Shown piece by piece: positions 9,339-17,539 of a DNA stretch of 64,000 bases. This DNA is from Flavobacterium flabelliforme. Its GTDB lineage: Bacteria; Bacteroidota; Bacteroidia; Flavobacteriales; Flavobacteriaceae. The stretch spans positions 1,054,001-1,118,000 of the forward strand of contig NZ_JAGFBU010000001.1 in assembly GCF_017948675.1 (NCBI RefSeq). The letters are read 5' to 3'. Every line of letters starts with the position of its first letter. The stretch's first letter is position 1. Made by a program: the position numbers and the translations under genes. The notes beneath the pieces were generated by a model, which searched no databases, was not told where the DNA came from, and saw only the letters and a list, made by a program, of their open reading frames with translations.

Positions 9339-9400
9339 CGTTTTAGCTAAAAGCAAGTAGCTTATTTTTAATTAGAACAAAATATATAGCAATTTATCTT

Positions 9401-10102
9401 ATGATCAATAAAAAAGTAAATAACGTTCAGGAAGCACTTCAAGGAATTGAAAACGGAATGACTATAATGTTAGGCGGTTTCGGATTGTGTGGTATTCCAG
9501 AAAATAGTATCGCTGAATTAGTAAAAAAAGAAACAAGCGAGTTAACGTGTATTTCAAACAATGCAGGTGTTGATGATTTTGGACTTGGATTGCTTTTGCA
9601 CAAGCGTCAAATAAAAAAGATGATTTCTTCATATGTAGGAGAAAATGCTGAGTTTGAACGTCAGATGCTTTCTGGAGAATTGGATGTCGAATTAACTCCA
9701 CAAGGAACCTTAGCCGAAAAATGTCGTGCTGCCCAAGCTGGAATCCCCGCTTTTTTTACTCCTGCAGGTTTTGGAACAGAAGTAGCCGAAGGGAAAGAAA
9801 CACGCGAATTCAACGGAAAAATGCACGTAATGGAAATGGCTTTCAAAGCTGATTTTGCTATTGTAAAAGCTTGGAAAGGTGACGAAGCTGGAAATCTTAT
9901 TTTTAAAGGAACAGCTAGAAATTTTAATTCTTGTATGGCTGGTGCGGGTAAGATTACTATTGCCGAAGTAGAAGAATTATTACCGGTTGGTTCATTAGAT
10001 CCTAATGAAATACACATTCCTGGAATCTTAGTTCAACGCATCTTTAAAGGAGAAAAATTCGAAAAAAGAATTGAGCAACGTACCGTAAGAATTAGAAAAT
10101 AA
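9401..10102 (+). CDS. scoA: 3-oxoacid CoA-transferase subunit A
   Basis: A 233-residue alpha subunit of a succinyl-CoA:3-ketoacid or acetate/butyrate CoA-transferase. The glycine-rich N-terminus ([18 protein letters not shown]), [15 protein letters not shown] and the [12 protein letters not shown] segment are typical. It pairs with the beta subunit 70 bases downstream to transfer CoA between succinate and acetoacetate in ketone-body or fatty-acid metabolism. The exact acid specificity cannot be read from the sequence. A perfect 11-bp hairpin separates the two cistrons. Confidence 0.92.
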   Translation: MINKKVNNVQEALQGIENGMTIMLGGFGLCGIPENSIAELVKKETSELTCISNNAGVDDFGLGLLLHKRQIKKMISSYVGENAEFERQMLSGELDVELTPQGTLAEKCRAAQAGIPAFFTPAGFGTEVAEGKETREFNGKMHVMEMAFKADFAIVKAWKGDEAGNLIFKGTARNFNSCMAGAGKITIAEVEELLPVGSLDPNEIHIPGILVQRIFKGEKFEKRIEQRTVRIRK

Positions 10103-10113
10103 GAAAAGGAGTG

Positions 10114-10143
10114 AATTAGATAATAAAAATCAATTATCTAATT
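10114..10143 (+). promoter_or_regulatory. Intercistronic hairpin between scoA and scoB
   Basis: AATTAGATAAT (10114-10124) pairs perfectly with 10133-10143 around an 8-base loop. It lacks a proper T-run, so it is more likely an RNA-processing or stability element, or a weak attenuator, than a full terminator. Confidence 0.45.
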
Positions 10144-10172
10144 TTCAAATTCACTAATTACACATCAAAAAC

Positions 10173-10832
10173 ATGGCTTTAGATAAAATAGATATTGCAA
10201 AAAGAATAGCAAAAGAAGTTAAAGATCGTTATTACGTGAACTTAGGAATCGGAATTCCTACGCTTGTAGCTAATTATGTTCCTGAAGGAATAAACGTTGA
10301 GTTTCAAAGTGAAAATGGTGTTTTAGGAATGGGACCATTCCCTTTTGAAGGCGAAGAAGATGCTGACATTATCAATGCTGGGAAACAAACGATCACCACT
10401 TTGCCTGGAGCAAGTTTTTTTGATTCCGCTTTTAGTTTTGGAATGATTCGCAGCCAAAAAGTAGATTTAACTATTCTTGGTGCTATGGAAGTAGCTGAAA
10501 ATGGAGATATAGCCAACTGGAAAATCCCAGGGAAAATGGTAAAAGGAATGGGTGGCGCAATGGATTTAGTAGCTTCTGCCGAAAATATCATTGTAGCTAT
10601 GATGCACGTAAATAAAGCGGGCGAATCAAAAATACTTAAAAGATGTACTTTGCCATTAACCGGCGTAGGTTGCGTTAAAAAAGTAGTAACTGAGTTAGCA
10701 GTTCTAGAAGTTACTCCAAAAGGATTTAAGCTCTTAGAACGTGCGCCAGGTGTTTCTGTAGAACATATCATAGCTTCTACTGAAGCAGAATTAATTATTG
10801 AAGGTGAAATTCCGGAAATGATTATCGATTAA
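10173..10832 (+). CDS. scoB: 3-oxoacid CoA-transferase subunit B
   Basis: A 219-residue beta subunit. It begins with the conserved YVNLGIGIPTLVANYV. The sequence SENGVLGMGPFP carries the catalytic glutamate (E47), which forms the CoA thioester intermediate in this family. GAMEVAENGDIANWKIPG and MGGAMDLV are also conserved in the family. It forms the active enzyme with the A subunit encoded upstream. A strong terminator follows the stop by 20 bases, so the operon is just the two subunits. Confidence 0.93.
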   Translation: MALDKIDIAKRIAKEVKDRYYVNLGIGIPTLVANYVPEGINVEFQSENGVLGMGPFPFEGEEDADIINAGKQTITTLPGASFFDSAFSFGMIRSQKVDLTILGAMEVAENGDIANWKIPGKMVKGMGGAMDLVASAENIIVAMMHVNKAGESKILKRCTLPLTGVGCVKKVVTELAVLEVTPKGFKLLERAPGVSVEHIIASTEAELIIEGEIPEMIID

Positions 10833-10851
10833 ATAAAACTCATTAAAATTA

Positions 10852-10895
10852 AAAGAGTCGGAATTTCTTTATTAGAAATTCCGACTCTTTTTTTA
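10852..10895. terminator. Strong intrinsic terminator after scoB
   Basis: A 17-bp perfect stem (10852-10868 with 10874-10890) closes a TTATT loop and is followed by a T-run to 10895. The A-run on the left also makes it usable, more weakly, for minus-strand transcription from the SpmAB operon. Confidence 0.92.
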
Positions 10896-10916
10896 TATCA
10901 ATAATTTAAAGTTAAC

Positions 10917-11084
10917 TTAATTTTTTAAGCTAAGTGTTATAAAGATCAAAATAATGATAACTATAAAGCCTAAGGTAGAATTATCATCTTTGATCACCTC
11001 ATCCATAGATTTACTACCCCTATAATAAATCCATTTAAAGCTATTACCAACAAAATGAGCTATCAGTTTACTAAACAATCGCAT
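10917..11084 (-). CDS. 55-residue membrane protein, conserved-looking hypothetical
   Basis: This small frame starts at ATG 11084 and ends with TAA at 10917. The N-terminal half is basic and amphipathic (MRLFSKLIAHFVG ... WIYYRGSKSMDEVIKDD), followed by one hydrophobic helix (about 39-52, GFIVIIILIFITLSL) at the C-terminus. It starts 9 bases after the SpmAB-like gene, with which it is probably co-transcribed. The coherent topology, sensible codons, tight spacing and terminator behind it support a real gene rather than chance. I do not know its function; a small accessory subunit of the neighbouring membrane protein is one possibility. Confidence 0.65.
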   Translation of the reverse strand: MRLFSKLIAHFVGNSFKWIYYRGSKSMDEVIKDDNSTLGFIVIIILIFITLSLKN

Positions 11085-11093
11085 ATTAAGATT

Positions 11094-12533
11094 TTAAAAA
11101 AACCAAGTAGCTACAAAAATGGCAGTAATCACACAAATCACATCTACAAGAAGCATTGTTCCTAAAGCATAACGTGTATTTTTGATGTTTACGGAACCAA
11201 AATAGACTGCAATTACATAAAAGGTACTTTCGGCACTACACTGAAAAATACTACTTAACCTAGCTGTTAAGGAATCTGCTCCAAATGTATTCATAGAATC
11301 GATCAAAAATCCTCTTGAACCAGCAGAACTAAACGGACGCAATAGAGCAACTGGCAAAGCATCTGTAATCTGCTTATTTACTCCCATATTCGAAAAGAAA
11401 AAAGCAATACCATCACTAATAATTTCAAACAAACCACTATTTCTAAATAACGAAATAGCAACTAACATCCCTAAAACATAAGGAAAAATAGTAACTCCAG
11501 TTTTCACACCATTATTAGCTCCTACTACAAAAGCGTCATAAACCGTAGTGTCTGCTTCAGCAAACTTTTTCTCATTGATAAATGAAAAAATTAAAGTAAA
11601 AGCAATAATACCCACTAAAATTAAAGCGGAAAGATTAGAAGTGAAATAATTTTTTCCAACTAAATCTAAGTGGCTTACATACATTAATAAACCAACGATT
11701 CCAGCGATCAAAGCCATTAAAACCGCAACCAAAGAAGCACTTTTGAAATTGATTTTTTGCTTAATTCCTACCAGTAAAAAAGCAGCAATTGTACCAATAA
11801 AAGAAGTAATAATACAAGGTAACATAACATCAGCAGGATTACTAGCATTTGCAGCAGCACGGTATCCAATAATTGAAGTTGCTATCAAAGTAAGTCCAGA
11901 GGCATGCAAACACATGAACATAATTTGGGCATCACTCGCTTTGTCTTTATCAGGGTTTATCTCTTGCAAACTTTCCATTGCCTTTAATCCAAATGGAGTT
12001 GCAGCAGAATCTAAGCCTAAGAAATTGGCAGCAAAGTTCAGCGTCATATACGATATTGAAGGGTGATTTTTAGGAATACTCGGAAATACTTTTACAAAAA
12101 CGGGACTCAAAGCTTTGGCTAATTTTCCGGAGGCACCAGAAATAATTAATAGTTCCATCAATCCGCAGAAAAACGCTAAATAAGCAATCAATGGAATAAT
12201 TAAATCGAGTAAAGTACTTTTACACGTAGGCAATAATCCATCGGATTTCTGAACGCCGCTATAAATTTTTACGGTTTTATTTTTAAAAACATAAGTGGTA
12301 TCTGCGTTGTTCGTATCGACATCTACGATCAAGGTTTGATCTGGAGCCTTCATGATACTGTCTTTGATGAAAGCAGGAAGTTGTTCTATGTACTTTTCCG
12401 ACACTAGAATTGGATCATCTTTTTTGCCATTCAAAACATAATCAATAGTATAAGTATTTCCGATAAATAAACTAAAAACAACAAAAATAATTGATGAAAT
12501 AAATATAACCAACCAAAATCTACTTAATACCAT
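11094..12533 (-). CDS. SpmA/SpmB-type nucleoside-recognition (Gate) membrane protein
   Basis: A 479-residue polytopic membrane protein that looks like a fusion of SpmA- and SpmB-like halves, each with a Gate domain. The first half has LTLNFAANFLGLDSAATPFGLKAM-type sequence (about 165-190) and the second has DALPVALLRPFSSAGSRGF (about 395-415). A soluble loop of about 70 residues follows the first membrane helix. In Bacillus the separate SpmA and SpmB proteins affect spore core dehydration; in non-spore-formers the transported substrate is unknown. It is probably co-transcribed with the 55-residue protein behind it. Confidence 0.85.
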   Translation of the reverse strand: MVLSRFWLVIFISSIIFVVFSLFIGNTYTIDYVLNGKKDDPILVSEKYIEQLPAFIKDSIMKAPDQTLIVDVDTNNADTTYVFKNKTVKIYSGVQKSDGLLPTCKSTLLDLIIPLIAYLAFFCGLMELLIISGASGKLAKALSPVFVKVFPSIPKNHPSISYMTLNFAANFLGLDSAATPFGLKAMESLQEINPDKDKASDAQIMFMCLHASGLTLIATSIIGYRAAANASNPADVMLPCIITSFIGTIAAFLLVGIKQKINFKSASLVAVLMALIAGIVGLLMYVSHLDLVGKNYFTSNLSALILVGIIAFTLIFSFINEKKFAEADTTVYDAFVVGANNGVKTGVTIFPYVLGMLVAISLFRNSGLFEIISDGIAFFFSNMGVNKQITDALPVALLRPFSSAGSRGFLIDSMNTFGADSLTARLSSIFQCSAESTFYVIAVYFGSVNIKNTRYALGTMLLVDVICVITAIFVATWFF

Positions 12534-12558
12534 AATCTATAATTTTTGTAAATGTAAT

Positions 12559-12581
12559 CAATCAATAACAATTGGCTGCAT
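12559..12581 (-). promoter_or_regulatory. Short motif shared with the cytochrome c leader
   Basis: CAATCAATAACA followed by ATTGGCTGCAT lies 26-48 bases before the SpmAB start. A nearly identical 24-base stretch (16357-16380) lies 44-67 bases before the cytochrome c start. Both read in the same orientation relative to their gene. The significance is uncertain. Confidence 0.3.
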
Positions 12582-12586
12582 AGCTT

Positions 12587-13300
12587 TTAAACATGAATAA
12601 TTTCTTCGTCGATAAGCAAATCCTCGCGTCGTAATCTTAAGAAAACTTGTGCTACCGCAATAGTGTCTTTTTCGCAATAGGTTACAATTCTATCAATATC
12701 TTTATCCACATAGAAAACATGACCTACTTGACTCCCATCGATATCCCCTTTTGGAGATGGAATTCCTAGAATTTTAGTTAGCAATTTAAGGGAAGTATAA
12801 TGTTTATAATCACCAAATTTCCACAATTCTAAGGTGTCTAAATGTGGAATTTCCCAAGGTTTTTTCCCAAATAGATTCAGTTTACTCGGAATGGCAATTT
12901 GATTGATGATCATGCGACGTGCCAAAAAAGGAATATCAAACTCTTTGGCATTATGACCGCATAAAACGTGTTGGGGTTGATTGAAGTGATTGTTAAGTAA
13001 ATTGTTAAAATCTAATAATAATTTCTTTTCATCACCAAAGAAAGAAGTCACTCTAAAATTACGAATATCTCCTTTGATGGTAAAATAACCCACCGAAATA
13101 CAAACAATTTTACCAAACTCAGCCCAAATTCCAGCTCGGTTATAAAAATCTTCGGCTGTAAACTCATCTTTTCTCTGGTATTGCGTTTTCTGTTCCCACA
13201 GCTCTTTCATTTCAAAATCCAAACCATTAAAATCTTCGGCTTCGGGAACCGTTTCGATGTCAAGAAATAGAATATTATTGAGGTTTATTTTTTCAATCAT
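12587..13300 (-). CDS. 3'-5' exonuclease of the PolB/RNase H-like (DEDD) type
   Basis: A protein of about 237 residues with DEDD exonuclease motifs: FLDIETVPE (motif I, DxE), CGHNAKEFDIPFLARRM (motif II) and a C-terminal YCEKDTIAVAQVFLRL (motif III). It resembles the predicted 3'-5' exonuclease family related to the DNA polymerase B proofreading domain. The frame extends to a GTG at 13318, but the ATG at 13300 (MIEKINLNN) places the start just before the conserved core and is preferred. It acts on DNA or RNA ends; the substrate is not known. It lies 53 bases upstream of the SpmAB gene in the same direction. Confidence 0.85.
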   Translation of the reverse strand: MIEKINLNNILFLDIETVPEAEDFNGLDFEMKELWEQKTQYQRKDEFTAEDFYNRAGIWAEFGKIVCISVGYFTIKGDIRNFRVTSFFGDEKKLLLDFNNLLNNHFNQPQHVLCGHNAKEFDIPFLARRMIINQIAIPSKLNLFGKKPWEIPHLDTLELWKFGDYKHYTSLKLLTKILGIPSPKGDIDGSQVGHVFYVDKDIDRIVTYCEKDTIAVAQVFLRLRREDLLIDEEIIHV

Positions 13301-13377
13301 CTTTTCATATTTGACCACAAATTACACAAATTTTCATAAACTAAAACAAGTAAAAATACTGATAAGTGAATAAAATA

Positions 13378-13860
13378 TTACATTTGATCGAAAAGGCTTT
13401 GTTGATTAGTTGGGTTTTCGTGTTCTAACAACCATTTTTTGCGCCACAAACCACCGGCATATCCCGTTAAGGAACCATCTGATCCAATAACTCGGTGACA
13501 GGGAACGACAATCCAAAGCGGATTTTTTCCATTGGCAGAAGCCACAGCGCGAATAGCTTTAACATCACCCAAAATTTTTGACTGTTCTAAATAGCTTCTC
13601 GTTATACCATAAGGAATCTGCAATAATCCTTTCCAGACTTTTTGTTGAAAATCGGTTCCTTTTGGATTTAATTTAAAATCAAAATCAGTTCTAATTCCCT
13701 CAAAATATTCGTTTAATTGATTTACAGCATTTTGCAATTCAGTTGGAATCGTAACTGAAATCGTTCCTTGATCTTGAACAGAAATAGAGGAAACTCCATT
13801 TTCATCTCCTATTATTTCTGCAATTCCCAACGGAGTTTTTATATAGGTGGTTTGATTCAT
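13378..13860 (-). CDS. ogt: Methylated-DNA-[protein]-cysteine S-methyltransferase
   Basis: A 160-residue suicide DNA repair protein that removes alkyl groups from O6 of guanine. The active-site motif IVVPCHRVIG carries the acceptor cysteine C121. The helix-turn-helix FQQKVWKGLLQIPYG and the downstream GYAGGLWRKKWLLEHE are typical. The length fits Ogt-type proteins without the Ada regulatory half. It lies in the middle of a same-strand run of unrelated housekeeping genes. Confidence 0.94.
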   Translation of the reverse strand: MNQTTYIKTPLGIAEIIGDENGVSSISVQDQGTISVTIPTELQNAVNQLNEYFEGIRTDFDFKLNPKGTDFQQKVWKGLLQIPYGITRSYLEQSKILGDVKAIRAVASANGKNPLWIVVPCHRVIGSDGSLTGYAGGLWRKKWLLEHENPTNQQSLFDQM

Positions 13861-13891
13861 AAAAAAACAATATTAATACATTACAACATTC

Positions 13892-15685
13892 TTACCATCC
13901 ACCGCCTCCGCCGCCTCCGCCTCCGCCGCCAGAACTTCCACCTCCAGAACTTCCACTGCTTGAACTTGTAGCTGTTGCATTATAAGTGTGATGAAAATTA
14001 ACTAATAAACTGGTAGAATACATGCCATTAGCATTTGAATTCTTTAACCAATTACAATTGTATTTTAATTCTTTTAGAACGAGATTAAATTTTTGATTCC
14101 ATTCTTCTTGTATCCCTAAAGCAAATGCATAAGGAAGGTTTTCTTCATAACTATTTATAACGTCTAAAGTTGAAGTTACGTCGAAATTTAAAAGTTCATT
14201 TTTTAAATTTTCTGTCTCATGTTGCATTTTAATTCCCCAAGGGGTGTACCTAGTAATTAAACGTAAATAAATACTAAAACCCGTTATGATCAAAAAAAGA
14301 ACCAAGGCGTTTAAAATTGAATAATCTTTGTCTACATTGTAAGCAAAGAATGAGGCATAGCAAAATACGGTTGGAAAAATAGCAAAAAAAGCAACAACTA
14401 AAGCAGTTCTAAATTCCTTTTTTGTTATTAATTTTAGAAATTCCTTTATAGATATAAAACTTAAAACCAAACAAATAAATCCAAAAATTGGCCAACCCAA
14501 AATTGTATTCTTTACATAATAACAATATCCAAAAAGAGTGATTGTTGTAATGATAAAACCCAATACAATTTGTTCTCCGTTAAATTGAAAGTAATTCTTT
14601 AAATTAATTTGGCTCTTTAATGACTCTTCCAACTCTTTTTCCGCAACTTCAAAAGTCAAATAACTTTTAGAATTTATAACGAAAGTCTCATTTTCTATAA
14701 AAATATTTTCGAGAACACTATTTTCCTCTGGTGTGATAGCAGCTAAGGCTGTTTTTTTCTTTAAAAAATATTCAAATCCATCTTGCCAGTTTTCTTTTCC
14801 ATTAGTCTGAATTTGAATTGCTCCTTTGATAGAAAGACTAATTATTGTTGTTAAAAGCGTTGTACTATTTGAGGATCTTTCTTTAATGTATTGTAAAATT
14901 GTAGCAGAATATTTGCTCTTCAAATCAATTTCTTCATTCTTATCAGTATATAAAGCGTCTTGACCATAGGTTTTCCAAGAAAAATAATAAAACAAGAAAC
15001 AAATTACAACAGCAAATAGGCCTGTAGCTATTTTTTGTGGCGATAAAAACTCTTCCATTTTAAAATGCGGCAAAAATGCGGATTGATGAACAATTCCTTT
15101 TGGAAATCCAACTGCAATAGTAAAACCTTCTCCCTCTTTTAAGTCTTTAGATTTAAAATAAACCGAGTTATTCTTTATCTCTGAATTACAATCACTATCG
15201 GTAGAACCAAGAATTCCTGTATAACAATGCGTTTGAAGAACAGTAGCAGTTTTAGGCAAAATTACTGTTGCAGAAATAGCACTTATGCTAAAATGCCAAA
15301 AGTTTCCAGTAACATTCCAATAAACCTCATCAAAATCAGTATAGGAATGAATTTGTGCCTCTACCGCATACGTTATTGTGTAGGTATATATTCCTTCCTT
15401 TAGTGAAACATCCTTATCACCTATATAAATAATGAATTTTTCATCATTTACAAGGGTATGAAAAGGCTCTTTTGAACCATTTTTGGAGATATTTATAACT
15501 GTATAAAAATTATTTCTAGAAACTTTAGAGGAGTAGTTCTTCATAGGAAGTTCTCTAAATATACCATGATCAACCTGCAGGTTTGCAGCAACTACCTTTA
15601 TGGTCTCAGTTACTATTAAATTCCCATTTTCTTGAACTACAATATCTGCGTGAAATTGACTTATTTTTTCGATTTCATTTTCCAC
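13892..15685 (-). CDS. DUF2207 membrane protein (main frame; signal peptide out of frame)
   Basis: The uninterrupted frame encodes 597 residues from a possible GTG. An extracytoplasmic N-terminal domain (about 1-200, HADIVVQENGNLIVTETIKV) matches DUF2207. Membrane segments at about 215-235 and 370-475 and a C-terminal tail with an 11-Gly run ending in Trp follow, as in YciQ-type proteins. The frame stays open upstream to 15697 and beyond and there encodes the end of a signal peptide, but it has no ATG. The matching ATG (15776) is in another frame and joins across a T10 tract. The gene is therefore either phase-variable, rescued by slippage, damaged, or affected by a sequencing error. Function unknown. 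Confidence 0.8.
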   Translation of the reverse strand: MENEIEKISQFHADIVVQENGNLIVTETIKVVAANLQVDHGIFRELPMKNYSSKVSRNNFYTVINISKNGSKEPFHTLVNDEKFIIYIGDKDVSLKEGIYTYTITYAVEAQIHSYTDFDEVYWNVTGNFWHFSISAISATVILPKTATVLQTHCYTGILGSTDSDCNSEIKNNSVYFKSKDLKEGEGFTIAVGFPKGIVHQSAFLPHFKMEEFLSPQKIATGLFAVVICFLFYYFSWKTYGQDALYTDKNEEIDLKSKYSATILQYIKERSSNSTTLLTTIISLSIKGAIQIQTNGKENWQDGFEYFLKKKTALAAITPEENSVLENIFIENETFVINSKSYLTFEVAEKELEESLKSQINLKNYFQFNGEQIVLGFIITTITLFGYCYYVKNTILGWPIFGFICLVLSFISIKEFLKLITKKEFRTALVVAFFAIFPTVFCYASFFAYNVDKDYSILNALVLFLIITGFSIYLRLITRYTPWGIKMQHETENLKNELLNFDVTSTLDVINSYEENLPYAFALGIQEEWNQKFNLVLKELKYNCNWLKNSNANGMYSTSLLVNFHHTYNATATSSSSGSSGGGSSGGGGGGGGGGGW

Positions 15686-15776
15686 TTCTAAGTTTAAAGA
15701 TTCTTCTTGCCCATAGGTTTTGTAAAAAGAACAGAAAAAAAAAACTAATGAAAAATATAATTTGGAATGGCTTCAT
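15686..15776 (-). other. Signal-peptide segment of the DUF2207 gene with a T10 tract that breaks the frame
   Basis: From ATG 15776 the frame reads MKPFQIIFFISFFF and then enters ten T residues (A10 at 15735-15744 on the plus strand). Removing one T, or adding two, joins it to CSFYKTYGQEESLNLEVEN in the DUF2207 frame. That gives a normal signal peptide with cleavage after YGQ. With T10 the frame instead runs into a stop after about 34 residues. Confidence 0.75.
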
Positions 15777-15861
15777 TATAAAAAGTAATTTAGAACTCAA
15801 TGGTTAGAATAGTTTTAAAAAACTTCTAAAACAGAAAGATTGATTGTAAAGAAAACAAAAA

Positions 15862-15892
15862 AAACCACAAGAATTTCTAGTTCTTGTGGTTT
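15862..15892 (-). terminator. Terminator after the cytochrome c gene
   Basis: A 12-bp stem (15862-15873 with 15881-15892) encloses a 7-base loop. On the minus strand it is followed by an eight-T run, so it should end transcription of the cytochrome c gene before the DUF2207 gene. Confidence 0.85.
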
Positions 15893-15926
15893 GCTTTTAT
15901 TTCTAAATTTTTATTAGCAACTAAAA

Positions 15927-16313
15927 TTACTTTAAACTTGAATACACATAAGCTTCCAGTCCAGCTAATTCTTCATCAGACATCGCTTTTGTAATGGTAA
16001 AATTAGCTTTCATCACTTCGTATTGACTAGGATCTACAATTGGCTCTCCTTCTCCTTTTAAAAAGGTTACCATATTTGCATTTTTATCTTTGTAAATCTG
16101 TGCTATATCTTTAAGACTTGGTCCAACTAATTTCTTATCCATTAAATGACAAGTAACGCAATTCCCTTTTCCTTTAAAAATTTCTGCTCCTAAATCCTCT
16201 GGAGTTTGAACAACTTCTTCGGTTTTAACGGGATACAAAGGTTCTTTTTTTTCTTCTTCTTTTTTGCAAGAGGCGAAAGCTAAAACAGCAAATAACAATA
16301 AGGTATTTTTCAT
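15927..16313 (-). CDS. Cytochrome c lipoprotein
   Basis: A 128-residue lipoprotein with a lipobox AFASC (lipidated C16). The haem-binding motif is C52-V-T-C55-H56, in NCVTCHLMDKKLVGPSL, and a later Met in VMKANFTITKAMS or nearby is the likely sixth ligand. It is a single-haem electron carrier held in the periplasm by its lipid. The gene sits just downstream of hemB and the rest of the haem cluster, which supplies its cofactor, though its own promoter candidate (16393-16400) and terminator suggest separate transcription. Confidence 0.92.
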   Translation of the reverse strand: MKNTLLLFAVLAFASCKKEEEKKEPLYPVKTEEVVQTPEDLGAEIFKGKGNCVTCHLMDKKLVGPSLKDIAQIYKDKNANMVTFLKGEGEPIVDPSQYEVMKANFTITKAMSDEELAGLEAYVYSSLK

Positions 16314-16356
16314 AATGATTTATTTAATTACAGTTATTTAAAATTCAAGTAGGTAC

Positions 16357-16400
16357 CAATCAATAAAAGATTGGCTGTATTTGACTCTATATCAAATATA
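16357..16400 (-). promoter_or_regulatory. Candidate promoter and leader motif of the cytochrome c gene
   Basis: TATATTTG (minus strand, 16393-16400) is an exact match to the Bacteroidota -7 element TAnnTTTG. I see no -33 TTG at the usual spacing. Between it and the start lies CCAATC-AATAAAA-GATTGG (16356-16374), a small hairpin that is part of the stretch also seen before the SpmAB gene. Confidence 0.4.
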
Positions 16401-16441
16401 CTAAAAATATTCACAAATACCTTAATTTGAAATCTTTGACC

Positions 16442-17440
16442 TTATTCCTTTTTTAAAAGTATAGCAGCTTCTTTAGCAAAATAAGTCGAAATTAAACTTG
16501 CTCCAGCTCTTTTAATACACATTAATTGCTCCATCATAATTTTGTCATGATCCAACCAACCTCTTTCAGCTGCTGCTTTGATCATCGCATATTCACCCGA
16601 AACATGAAAAACAGTAACTGGTACATTTACGGCATTCTTAACTTCTCTCACGATATCTAAATAAGCAATTCCTGGTTTTACCATAACCATATCAGCACCT
16701 TCCTCAACGTCCCACAGAGCTTCTTTTATCGCTTCTAAACGGTTTGAATAGTCCATTTGATACGTTTTTTTATCTTTTGGAACAACTACGTCAGATTCTC
16801 GTGGCGCACTGTCTAAAGCGTCTCTAAATGGTCCGTAAAAAGCCGAAGCATATTTAGCGGAATAACTCATAATACCTACATTTTGAAATCCTGCAGCATC
16901 CAATCCTTGACGCAAACGCAATACACGTCCGTCCATCATATCTGATGGAGCCACAAAATCAGCTCCAGCTTGTGCATGAGAAACAGCCATTTTTACTAAT
17001 GCTTCATTAGTGGAGTCATTTTCAATATCACCATTGGCAATGATTCCATCATGTCCATAAATAGAATAGGGATCTAATGCCACATCGGGCATCACAATCA
17101 TTTCCGGACAAGCGGCTTTAATTTCTTTGATGGCACGTTGCATTAATCCATCCGGATTCCATGCTTCTTTACCAGTATTGTCTTTTAAGCTTTCATCCAC
17201 TTTTACGTAGATGTTTACCGCACGAATTCCTAAATCGAATAATTCTTTAACTTCTAACACAGTTAAATCTACGGAACGACGAAAAATTCCAGGCATTGAC
17301 GAAATTTCTACTTTGTAATTTTCACCTTCTGCGATGAACATTGGAAACATAAAATCGCTTGGACTTAATGTGGTTTCGCGCACTAAAGAACGAATGGATT
17401 CGTTGACGCGTAATCTTCTACCTCTTTGTAATGGGAACAT
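16442..17440 (-). CDS. hemB: Delta-aminolevulinic acid dehydratase (porphobilinogen synthase)
   Basis: A 332-residue cytoplasmic enzyme that condenses two 5-aminolevulinate molecules to porphobilinogen. It has the Schiff-base lysine region MVMVKPGIAYLDIV and the second lysine region SVMSYSAKYASAFYGPFRDA-like sequence. The metal site reads PDVALDPYSIYGHDG, with Asp and Ala where zinc-dependent enzymes have Cys. It is therefore predicted to be the zinc-independent, Mg2+ (and monovalent cation) type. It is separated from hemF by the first RAYT gene and its palindromes. Confidence 0.96.
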   Translation of the reverse strand: MFPLQRGRRLRVNESIRSLVRETTLSPSDFMFPMFIAEGENYKVEISSMPGIFRRSVDLTVLEVKELFDLGIRAVNIYVKVDESLKDNTGKEAWNPDGLMQRAIKEIKAACPEMIVMPDVALDPYSIYGHDGIIANGDIENDSTNEALVKMAVSHAQAGADFVAPSDMMDGRVLRLRQGLDAAGFQNVGIMSYSAKYASAFYGPFRDALDSAPRESDVVVPKDKKTYQMDYSNRLEAIKEALWDVEEGADMVMVKPGIAYLDIVREVKNAVNVPVTVFHVSGEYAMIKAAAERGWLDHDKIMMEQLMCIKRAGASLISTYFAKEAAILLKKE

Positions 17441-17456
17441 AATTATTTATGATTTA

Positions 17457-17469
17457 GCTCCATAGGAGC
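17457..17469. repeat. REP-like palindrome, family 1, copy 1
   Basis: GCTCC-ATA-GGAGC is a perfect 5-bp hairpin within the shared core AGCTCCATAGGAGCG. It lies between hemB and the RAYT gene, 35 bases upstream of copy 2 in the same orientation. Confidence 0.8.
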
Positions 17470-17503
17470 GATATATTTATAGTTATATTGGTGTTTCTTA
17501 TGA

Positions 17504-17516
17504 GCTCCATAGGAGC
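17504..17516. repeat. REP-like palindrome, family 1, copy 2
   Basis: This is the same core AGCTCCATAGGAGCG as copy 1, 47 bases away. It lies 23 bases beyond the stop of the RAYT gene. Confidence 0.8.
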
Positions 17517-17539
17517 GGCATCTTTTCAGTAATTTTTTA

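Noticed and set aside
9339..9400. Terminator after the penicillin-binding protein gene
   Set aside because: The only inverted repeat (TAGCT with AGCTA) is five base pairs and weak; I cannot support a terminator.
13892..13965. Gly/Ser-coding GC-rich stretch as a mobile or foreign element
   Set aside because: It encodes the poly-Gly tail common in DUF2207-type proteins; its base composition follows from Gly codons.
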